NCBI GenBank assembly: GCA_023392975.1
Contig: JAEWNA010000018.1
Coordinates: forward strand, 1-26,689
DNA: 26,689 nt
Source of the DNA: Pseudomonadota bacterium
GTDB lineage: Bacteria; Pseudomonadota; Gammaproteobacteria; Xanthomonadales; Xanthomonadaceae
Direction: 5' to 3'
In this document: positions 15,611 through 22,176 of the stretch, one piece after another
Numbering within the stretch: position 1 is the stretch's first letter
Layout: every line of letters begins with the position of its first letter
Notes under the pieces: model-generated
Databases searched by the model: none
What the model was told of the DNA's origin: nothing
The model's input: only the letters and a program-made list of their open reading frames with translations
Translations under genes and position numbers: made by a program

Positions 15611-16902
15611 TGCGCATCGCGATCGTCGGCTCCGGCATCGCCGGCCTCGCCTCCGCCTGGCTGCTCGCGCGCGGGCACGAGGTCGTGCTGTTCGAGGCGG
15701 AGGCCCGCCTCGGCGGCCACACCCATACCCACGACATCGAACTGCACGGCCGCCGTTACGCCGTCGACACCGGCTTCATCGTCCACAACCCGGCGCACTA
15801 CCCACTGCTGACCGCGCTGTTCGACGAACTCGGCGTCGCCTCGCAGCCGACGACGATGAGCTTCTCGGTCCGCAACGAGGCCAGCGGGCTGGAGTACAAC
15901 GCGACCACGCTCGATACGCTGTTCTGCCAGCGCCGCAACCTGGTGTCGCCGCGGTTCTGGGGCATGCTCCGCGACCTGACCCGCTTCTACCGCGAAGCGC
16001 CCGCGCTGCTCGGAGACACCGGCCCGGGCCCCACGCTGGGCGAGTACCTCGACGCCGGCGGCTACGGCGCGATGTTCCGCGACGACCACCTGGTGCCGAT
16101 GGCGTCCGCGCTGTGGTCCTCGCCGGCATCGCGGATCCTGGCGTTCCCGGCGAAGTACCTGGTGCAGTTCATGGCGAACCACCAGATGCTGCAGGTCGAC
16201 GACCGGCCGCAGTGGCGGGTCGTGCGCGGCGGTTCCAGCGCCTACGTGCGCGCGCTGGAGGCGCGGTGGCGGGTGCAGGTGCGCACGGACACGCCCGTGC
16301 GCATGCTGCTGCGCGACGGCGACGGCGTCACCGTCTTCACCGACGGCGGTGCGGACCGCTTCGACCAGGTCGTCCTCGCCTGCCACAGCGACCAGGCGCT
16401 GCGCCTGCTCAACGACGCGAGCGAGAACGAGACCGCGATCCTCGGCGCGATTCCCTACCAGGCCAACGACACCGTGCTGCACACCGATGCCCGGCTGCTG
16501 CCGCGCCGGCGCAAGGCGTGGGCGGCGTGGAACGCGTTCGTCCCGCGCGATCCCGGCGACGCCTGCACGGTGAGCTACTGCATGAACCTGCTGCAGGGCC
16601 TCGACGCGCCGGAGCCGCTGGTGGTCACGCTCAACGGTACCGACGCGATCGATCCCGACCGGATCCTCCGCCGCATGCGCTACCACCATCCGGTCTACAG
16701 CCATGCCTCGGTCGCCGCGCAGGCACGCAAGGCCGAGATCCAGGGGCGTCGCCGCACCTGGTTCGCCGGCGCGTACTGGGGCTGGGGTTTCCACGAGGAC
16801 GGCATGCGCAGCGCCGTCGACGTGGCGACGGCGCTGGGCGTGCGCTGGTCCGGGATGCGCGTCGCCGAGTCGGCCACGCCGCGGGAATCGGTGCCGGCAT
16901 GA
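15610..16902 (+). CDS. FAD-dependent oxidoreductase (flavin amine-oxidase-like), 430 aa
   Basis: The ATG overlaps the desaturase stop (TGATG). The N-terminal Rossmann motif GSGIAGLASAWLL (7-19), followed by EAEARLGGHT, binds FAD. The family-specific segments DTGFIVHNPAHYP, then ALWSSPASRILAFPAKYLVQF, and the C-terminal AYWGWGFHEDGMRSA place it in the group of flavin oxidoreductases encoded next to DUF1365 and CFA-synthase genes. No transmembrane segment is evident. Relatives in such clusters are implicated in modifying methylated or unsaturated phospholipid acyl chains; in Rhodobacter sphaeroides a homologous gene belongs to the singlet-oxygen regulon linked to furan fatty acids. The exact reaction here is inferred. 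It overlaps the next gene by 4 bp. Confidence 0.9.
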   Translation: MRIAIVGSGIAGLASAWLLARGHEVVLFEAEARLGGHTHTHDIELHGRRYAVDTGFIVHNPAHYPLLTALFDELGVASQPTTMSFSVRNEASGLEYNATTLDTLFCQRRNLVSPRFWGMLRDLTRFYREAPALLGDTGPGPTLGEYLDAGGYGAMFRDDHLVPMASALWSSPASRILAFPAKYLVQFMANHQMLQVDDRPQWRVVRGGSSAYVRALEARWRVQVRTDTPVRMLLRDGDGVTVFTDGGADRFDQVVLACHSDQALRLLNDASENETAILGAIPYQANDTVLHTDARLLPRRRKAWAAWNAFVPRDPGDACTVSYCMNLLQGLDAPEPLVVTLNGTDAIDPDRILRRMRYHHPVYSHASVAAQARKAEIQGRRRTWFAGAYWGWGFHEDGMRSAVDVATALGVRWSGMRVAESATPRESVPA

Positions 16903-17684
16903 GCGACACGTTCGCCAGCGCCGTGTACGAAGGCGGCGTGTGCCATCGGCGGCACGCGCCGCAGCCGCACGCGTTCCGCTATCGCATGGCCCAGCTGTAC
17001 CTGGACCTCGACGAAGTGGATCGCGTGTTCGCAGGCAGCCGGCTGTGGTCCGTGGGCCGCCGCAACCTCGGCGAATTCCGGCGCAGCGATTACCTCGGCG
17101 ATCCGGCCGTGCCGCTGGCCGAGGCGGTGCGCGAGCGCGCGGGGATGGTGCTGGGCCGCCGCCCCGAAGGCCCGATCCGGCTGCTCACGCATCCGCGCTA
17201 CTTCGGCTACGTGTTCAACCCGGTCAGCTTCTACTACTGCCACGCCGCCGACGGCGAGACGCTGGAGTGCATCGTCGCCGAGATCACCAACACGCCGTGG
17301 AAGGAGCGCCACGCCTACGTGCTGCCCGCCGAGGCCGCCGAGCGCCATGGCCGCGCGCTGGGCTGGTCGTTCGCCAAGCGCTTCCACGTGTCGCCGTTCC
17401 TGCCGATGGCGCGCGACTACGCGTGGCGCTTCACCGTGCCCGGCGACGACCTCCACGTGCACATGGACGTCCTGCACGACGGCCAGCGCGAATTCGACGC
17501 CACCCTGCACCTGCAGCGCCGCCCGCTGGATGCCGCGTCGCTGCGGCGCCTGCTGTGGCGCCATCCGCTGATGACCGCGCAGGTGATCGGCGCCATCCAC
17601 TGGCAGGCGCTGCGGCTGTGGCTCAAGCGCACGCCGGTCCACGACCACCCCACCCGCGCCCTGTCCCTCCGAGGTTCCCGATGA
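16899..17684 (+). CDS. DUF1365 family protein, 261 aa
   Basis: The ATGA overlap with the oxidoreductase gene fixes the start. The protein opens with SAVYEGGVCHRRHAPQPHAF, a conserved start of the family, and carries the hallmark LTHPRYFGYVFNPVSFYYC segment near residue 105, then EITNTPWKERHAYVL and KRFHVSPFLPM. There are no signal peptide or transmembrane helices, so it is probably cytoplasmic or a peripheral membrane protein. DUF1365 proteins nearly always lie between a flavin oxidoreductase and a CFA-like methyltransferase, as here, and are thought to act on the same acyl chains; no reaction is assigned from sequence. The length is normal. The stop overlaps the methyltransferase start. Confidence 0.9.
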   Translation: MSDTFASAVYEGGVCHRRHAPQPHAFRYRMAQLYLDLDEVDRVFAGSRLWSVGRRNLGEFRRSDYLGDPAVPLAEAVRERAGMVLGRRPEGPIRLLTHPRYFGYVFNPVSFYYCHAADGETLECIVAEITNTPWKERHAYVLPAEAAERHGRALGWSFAKRFHVSPFLPMARDYAWRFTVPGDDLHVHMDVLHDGQREFDATLHLQRRPLDAASLRRLLWRHPLMTAQVIGAIHWQALRLWLKRTPVHDHPTRALSLRGSR

Positions 17685-18982
17685 CCGAAGCCGCCCCCCG
17701 CATCGACGCCGCCCGCGCCGCCCAGGCCGCGGACTACGGCGCGCTCGACCGTTTCCTGCGCGGCAGGCTGATCGCGCAGCTCGCCGGCCTGCGCCACGGC
17801 CGCGTGCTGCTGGGCGACGCGTTCGGGACGACGCCGATCGGCACCGCCGATCGCGACGACGACCTCGTGGTGCGGCTGGAGGTCCTCGACCCCGGCTTCT
17901 ACCGCGCCGTCGCCGGCAACGGCAGCGTCGGCGCCGGCGAGGCGTACATGGACGGCCTCTGGCGCTGCGACGACCTCGTCGCCCTCGTCCGCCTGCTGGT
18001 GCGCAACCGCGACCTGCTCGACGGCATGGAGACCGGCCTCGCCCGCCTCGGCGGCATCGCGATGCGCGCCTGGCATGCGCTCCGCCGCAACACCCGCGAC
18101 GGCAGCCGCCGCAACATCGCCGCGCACTACGACCTCGGCAACGACTTCTTCTCCACGTTCCTGTCGCCGGACCTGATGTATTCCTCGGGCATCTGGGCCG
18201 GCGACGGGGACGACCTCGACACCGCCTCGACCCGCAAGCTCGACCGCATCTGCCGCAAGCTCGATCTCAGGCCCGGCGACCGGGTGGTCGAGATCGGCAC
18301 CGGCTGGGGCGGCTTCGCCGTGCATGCCGCGACGCACTACGGCTGCCACGTCACCACCACGACGATCTCGAAGGAACAGCATGCCCTCGCCGCGCAGCGC
18401 GTGGCCAACGCCGGCCTGCAGGACCGCGTGACCCTGCTGCTGCAGGACTATCGCGACCTCGACGGCACCTACGACAAGCTGGTCTCGATCGAGATGATCG
18501 AAGCGATCGGCGCCGCGTACATGGAGACCTACTTCGCCAAGCTCGCCACGCTGCTGAAGCCGGACGGCCTCGGCCTGGTGCAGGCGATCACCATCGAGGA
18601 CCATCGCTACGAACAGGCGCTGCATTCGGTCGACTTCATCAAGCGCCACGTGTTCCCGGGCAGCTTCATCCCGTCGATCGCGGCGATGCTCGCGGCCAAG
18701 ACCCGCGCCAGCGATCTCGCGCTGATCCAGCTGGAGGATTTCGGGCTGTCGTACGCGCGCACGCTGGAGGCCTGGCGCGCCCGCTTCCTCGCCGCGCTGC
18801 CGCAGGTCCGTGCGCTGGGCCACGACGACCGTTTCGTCCGGATGTGGGAGTTCTACCTCGCCTACTGCGAGGGCGGGTTCCGCGAGCGTTCGATCGGCGT
18901 GGCGCAGCTGCTGCTCGCGCGACCCGGCCATCGCGCGCCGGCACCGATGCCGGAATTGCCGCGCGAGGCGCTGCAGGCATGA
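17681..18982 (+). CDS. CFA-synthase-family SAM methyltransferase lacking bicarbonate ligands, 433 aa
   Basis: The ATGA overlap and GAGG 6 nt upstream fix the start. The C-terminal domain is a class I SAM methyltransferase of the cyclopropane-fatty-acyl-phospholipid synthase family: NIAAHYDLGNDFF, EIGTGWGG (204-211), LLQDYRDLDG and EMIEAIG, with a normal C-terminal region (FVRMWEFYLAYCEGGF). In the E. coli enzyme the active-site bicarbonate is held by Cys139 of a YSCAYW motif and by His266. Here the motif is YSSGIW (Ser169 in place of Cys) and the LHT segment reads QAIT, without His. It may therefore transfer a methyl or methylene group without closing a cyclopropane ring. This is inference from the alignment of motifs. 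It acts at the membrane face on phospholipid acyl chains. Confidence 0.9.
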   Translation: MTEAAPRIDAARAAQAADYGALDRFLRGRLIAQLAGLRHGRVLLGDAFGTTPIGTADRDDDLVVRLEVLDPGFYRAVAGNGSVGAGEAYMDGLWRCDDLVALVRLLVRNRDLLDGMETGLARLGGIAMRAWHALRRNTRDGSRRNIAAHYDLGNDFFSTFLSPDLMYSSGIWAGDGDDLDTASTRKLDRICRKLDLRPGDRVVEIGTGWGGFAVHAATHYGCHVTTTTISKEQHALAAQRVANAGLQDRVTLLLQDYRDLDGTYDKLVSIEMIEAIGAAYMETYFAKLATLLKPDGLGLVQAITIEDHRYEQALHSVDFIKRHVFPGSFIPSIAAMLAAKTRASDLALIQLEDFGLSYARTLEAWRARFLAALPQVRALGHDDRFVRMWEFYLAYCEGGFRERSIGVAQLLLARPGHRAPAPMPELPREALQA

Positions 18983-19560
18983 GCCGCCGGGCGATCCTCC
19001 TCAACGCCGTCGCCTACCAGTTGGTCTGGTTCGCGACGGTCCTCGGCGCCGGCCGTGGCCTGTGGTGGCCCGGCCCGCTCGCCGCGCTGGGGTTCCTCGC
19101 GCTGCACCTGGGCGTGTTCGTCCGCGACGGCGGCGAGCGGCGCCGCGATCTGGTACTGGTCGTCGCGGCGGTCGCCTGCGGCCTGGTGATCGACGGCGTG
19201 CTGTCGGCCTCGGGCGCGATCGTCTTCGCCCCTGCGGCGCCCGCGCTGCCCACCGGCGGTGCACCGCTCTGGATGCTGACGCTGTGGGGAGCGTTCGCGC
19301 TGACCCTGCGCCATTCGCTGCGCTCGGTGACCGCGCGACCGCTGCTGGCGGCGTCGCTGGGCGCGATCGGCGGGCCGCTGGCGTACCTCGGCGCCGCGCG
19401 CGCGTCCGGCGTGCTGGCCTTCCCGGAGCCGCGCGGGATGACGCTGATCATGCTCGCCGCGGGCTGGTGCCTCGCGCTCGGACTGCTCGCGCTGCTGGCC
19501 TCGCGACATGCCGGCGCTTCGCCCGCCGCGCGCTCGACGCTGGCGGGAGGTGCCGCATGA
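18979..19560 (+). CDS. DUF2878 integral membrane protein, 193 aa
   Basis: The ATGA overlap with the methyltransferase gene fixes the start. The sequence is almost wholly hydrophobic, with about five to six membrane segments (LLNAVAYQLVWFATVLGA, PLAALGFLALHLGVFV, LVLVVAAVACGLVIDGVL, APLWMLTLWGAFALTL, PLLAASLGAIGGPLAYLGA, TLIMLAAGWCLALGLLALL). The layout and the conserved N-YQ-W-ATV and D-VL-G pattern match DUF2878, a small inner-membrane family found in these lipid clusters. No reaction is known. It ends with an ATGA overlap with the DUF1295 gene, so it is co-expressed with it. Confidence 0.85.
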   Translation: MSRRAILLNAVAYQLVWFATVLGAGRGLWWPGPLAALGFLALHLGVFVRDGGERRRDLVLVVAAVACGLVIDGVLSASGAIVFAPAAPALPTGGAPLWMLTLWGAFALTLRHSLRSVTARPLLAASLGAIGGPLAYLGAARASGVLAFPEPRGMTLIMLAAGWCLALGLLALLASRHAGASPAARSTLAGGAA

Positions 19561-20378
19561 GTACGCTGTCCGGCCTCGCCCTGGTCTGGGCGCTCGCCGC
19601 CGTGATGATGACCCTCGGCTGGTGGTGGCAGAAGCGGCGCGACAACGCCGGCATCGTTGATGTGCTGTGGTCGTTCGGCGTCGGCGGCAGCGCGATCCTG
19701 CTGTGCGCGCTGGGCGACGGCGCGATGCTGCCGCGTCTCGTCGGTGGCGCGCTCGGCGGACTGTGGGGCCTGCGCCTCGCGCTGCATCTGTGGCATCGGG
19801 TGAGCCGCGAGCCGGAAGACGGCCGCTACCGCTACCTGCGCGAGCACTGGAACGGCAACCAGCTGTATTTCTGGCTGTTCTTCCAGTTCCAGGCACTGCT
19901 GATCGTGCTGTTCGCGCTGCCGTTCGCGGCGGTGGCGGCCAACCCGCAGGCGTCGCCGGCGTGGGCGGCGGCCGCGATCGCGATCTGGCTGCTCGGCGCC
20001 GGCGGCGAGGCGCTGGCCGACGCGCAGCTCTCACGCCATCGTGCAGACCCCGCGAACAAGGGCAAGACCATGCGCCGCGGCTTGTGGCGCTACTCGCGGC
20101 ACCCGAACTACTTCTTCGAGTGGACGCAGTGGTTCGCCTATGTCGCGCTCGCGGTCGGCTCGCCACGCTTCACGCTGGCCTGCGCGGGGCCGGTGGTGAT
20201 GTTCGTGTTCCTGCGCTGGATCAGCGGCATCCCGTTCACCGAACAGCAGGCGCTGCGCAGCCGCGGCGATGACTACCGCGACTACCAGCGCACCACACCG
20301 ATGCTGTTCCCGTGGTTCCCGAAATCCTCTCCCTCCCCCTCACCCTCCCGAACTTCCTCCGAAGGAGCCGAGCGATGA
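19557..20378 (+). CDS. DUF1295 membrane protein (steroid 5-alpha-reductase-like fold), 273 aa
   Basis: The start overlaps the preceding stop (ATGA). Several membrane segments run through the protein, and the conserved C-terminal motif RGLWRYSRHPNYFFEWTQW, followed by FTEQQALRSRGDDYRDYQRT, is that of DUF1295 and the wider ICMT/steroid-reductase superfamily. Members of that superfamily reduce double bonds with NADPH or methylate at the membrane face. In this operon reduction of a modified acyl chain is a reasonable guess, but no activity is shown for the family. The last 18 residues are a Ser/Pro-rich tail that reaches over the ribosome binding site of the next gene. The stop overlaps that gene's ATG by 4 bp. 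Confidence 0.88.
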   Translation: MSTLSGLALVWALAAVMMTLGWWWQKRRDNAGIVDVLWSFGVGGSAILLCALGDGAMLPRLVGGALGGLWGLRLALHLWHRVSREPEDGRYRYLREHWNGNQLYFWLFFQFQALLIVLFALPFAAVAANPQASPAWAAAAIAIWLLGAGGEALADAQLSRHRADPANKGKTMRRGLWRYSRHPNYFFEWTQWFAYVALAVGSPRFTLACAGPVVMFVFLRWISGIPFTEQQALRSRGDDYRDYQRTTPMLFPWFPKSSPSPSPSRTSSEGAER

Positions 20379-21469
20379 CCTCGACCACCACCTTGCCGCA
20401 GGCGCTGGCGCTGGCGCTGGCGACCGATCATCCCGGCCCGGGCCTCATCGGCCTCGCCGAGCGCGGGCTGCTGCCCGATGCGCTGCTGCGTTACGGCATC
20501 CGTCGCCAGTGCGCCGACCGCCTGCGCACCGAATCCGCCGGCGGCCCGGAGGCGCAGGCCGAGCGCTTCCGCGCCCGGATCGAGGCGCTGCGTGCGAGCC
20601 CGCTCGCCATCCATACCGACGCCGCGAACGCCCAGCACTATGAGCTGCCGCCGGCGTTCTTCCGCGAGTGCCTCGGGCCGCGACTGAAGTATTCCTGCGC
20701 CTACTACCCGCACGGCGACGAGACGCTGGCCCAGGCCGAGGAGGCGATGCTGGCGCTGTACGGCGAACGCGCGCAGCTCGCCGATGGCCAGCGCATCCTG
20801 GAACTCGGCTGCGGCTGGGGCTCGCTGACGCTGTGGATGGCCGAGCGTTATCCGAACGCGCGCATCACCGCGGTCTCCAACTCGCGACCGCAGCGCGAGC
20901 ACATCGAGGCGCAGTGCCGGGCGCGCGGCTTCGGCAACGTCGAGGTGATCACCTGCGACGTCAACCGCCTGCAGCTGCCGGCGTCCGCGTTCGACCGCTG
21001 CGTGTCGATCGAGATGTTCGAGCACATGCGCAACTACGAACACCTGCTGGGCAACATCGCCGGCTGGCTGGCGCCGGGCGGCCGCCTGTTCGTGCACATC
21101 TTCGCCCATCGCACGCTGATGTACCCGTTCGAGACCGAGGGCGAGGACAACTGGATGGGCCGGCATTTCTTCACCGGCGGGCTGATGCCGGCCGCGGACA
21201 CGCTGCCGTGGTTCCAGCGCGACCTGCGCATCGAGCAGCGCTGGCTGGTGGATGGCACGCACTACGAGAAGACCGCGAACCACTGGCTGCAACGCCAGGA
21301 CGCGCGCCGCGACGCGGTGATGCCGATCCTGCGCGAGGCCTACGGCGACCTCGCGCCGCTGTGGTTCCAGCGCTGGCGCATGTTCTGGATGGCCTGCGCC
21401 GAACTCTTCGGCTATGCCGGCGGCCGCGAATGGCTGGTCGCGCACTACCGCTTCGCCCGCCCCGACTGA
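20375..21469 (+). CDS. Second CFA/coclaurine-methyltransferase-like SAM methyltransferase, 364 aa
   Basis: GAAGGAG lies 7 nt before the ATG, which overlaps the DUF1295 stop. The class I methyltransferase fold shows AQHYELPPAFFRECLG, KYSCAYY (with the cysteine that the first methyltransferase lacks), ELGCGWGS, SNSRPQREHIE, EMFEHMRNYEHLL and VHIFAHRTLMYPF. The pattern is closer to the coclaurine N-methyltransferase-like branch than to typical CFA synthases. The two methyltransferases are thus not recent duplicates and probably do different steps. The substrate is likely a phospholipid acyl chain given the operon, but this branch includes enzymes acting on other nucleophiles. No signal peptide or membrane segment is present. 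Confidence 0.88.
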   Translation: MTSTTTLPQALALALATDHPGPGLIGLAERGLLPDALLRYGIRRQCADRLRTESAGGPEAQAERFRARIEALRASPLAIHTDAANAQHYELPPAFFRECLGPRLKYSCAYYPHGDETLAQAEEAMLALYGERAQLADGQRILELGCGWGSLTLWMAERYPNARITAVSNSRPQREHIEAQCRARGFGNVEVITCDVNRLQLPASAFDRCVSIEMFEHMRNYEHLLGNIAGWLAPGGRLFVHIFAHRTLMYPFETEGEDNWMGRHFFTGGLMPAADTLPWFQRDLRIEQRWLVDGTHYEKTANHWLQRQDARRDAVMPILREAYGDLAPLWFQRWRMFWMACAELFGYAGGREWLVAHYRFARPD

Positions 21470-21495
21470 CCCTCGCCATGTCCCGGAGACCGACC

Positions 21496-22035
21496 ATGCT
21501 CAAGTTGCTCGCGCTGCTCGTCCTGCTGGGGGCCGGCGGCGTCTACGCGATCGGCCACGAGAAGCCGCCGACGATTCCCACCGCCGCCCCGGTCGACCTG
21601 CCGCGCTTCATGGGCGACTGGTACGTGATCGCCAACATCCCGACCTTCATCGAGAAGGACGCCTACGACGCGGTCGAGTCCTACGCGTTGCGCGACGACG
21701 GCAAGATCCAGACCACCTACCGCCAGCGCCGCGGCGGCTTCGACAAGCCGCTGAAGACGATGCATCCGGTCGGCACCGTGCGCCCCGGCACCGGCAATGC
21801 GGTGTGGGGGATGCAGTTCGTCCGGCCGATCAAGGCCGAATACGTGATCGCGTACGTCGACGCGGACTACACCCGCACGATCGTCGCCCGCAGCGACCGC
21901 GACTACGCCTGGATCATGGCGCGCACGCCGACCCTGCCCGACGAGGAATACGCAGCGCTGGTGGCCCGGCTGGCCGACCTGGGCTACGACACCGCGAAGC
22001 TGCGCAAGGTCCCGCAGAAAACGACCGTACCGTGA
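21496..22035 (+). CDS. Lipocalin family protein (Blc-like), 179 aa
   Basis: The ATG at 21496 is preceded by GGAG at 7 nt; an in-frame ATG at 21478 lacks a ribosome binding site. Residues 1-19 are a hydrophobic leader (LKLLALLVLLGAGGVYAI). Unlike E. coli Blc there is no lipobox cysteine, so it is exported or anchored rather than lipidated. The lipocalin signature GDWYVIANIP (GxW motif) opens the barrel, followed by YRQRRGGFDKP, VWGMQFVRPIKAEYVIAYVD and YAWIMARTPTLPDEEY. Blc-type lipocalins bind fatty acids and lysophospholipids, which suits a last gene in a lipid-modification operon, perhaps carrying modified lipids in the periplasm. It ends about 140 bp before the second M13 gene. Confidence 0.9.
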   Translation: MLKLLALLVLLGAGGVYAIGHEKPPTIPTAAPVDLPRFMGDWYVIANIPTFIEKDAYDAVESYALRDDGKIQTTYRQRRGGFDKPLKTMHPVGTVRPGTGNAVWGMQFVRPIKAEYVIAYVDADYTRTIVARSDRDYAWIMARTPTLPDEEYAALVARLADLGYDTAKLRKVPQKTTVP

Positions 22036-22041
22036 TCGCCG

Positions 22042-22061
22042 GACCGATCGCTGGATCGGTC
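22042..22061 (+). terminator. Possible terminator hairpin of the lipid operon
   Basis: GACCGATC (22042-22049) pairs with GATCGGTC (22054-22061) around a 4-nt loop, 6 nt after the lipocalin stop. No U-tract follows, so termination is not certain. Confidence 0.4.
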
Positions 22062-22142
22062 GCCGGAGCGTGACCGCCGCTGCCTGAACGGGCCCGGCCG
22101 AAACGTGACGCCCGCGGCGTTCGGCGGGCGGGAGCGGCTTGT

Positions 22143-22148
22143 TACACT
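22143..22148 (+). promoter_or_regulatory. Candidate -10 element (TACACT) of second M13 gene
   Basis: TACACT within CTTGTTACACTCC lies 28 nt before the ATG at 22177, in a GC-rich stretch. It matches the TAnnnT pattern also seen at 1243 and 10733. Confidence 0.4.
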
Positions 22149-22176
22149 CCCCGGACTCTCCCGGACCGCCCCCGCG

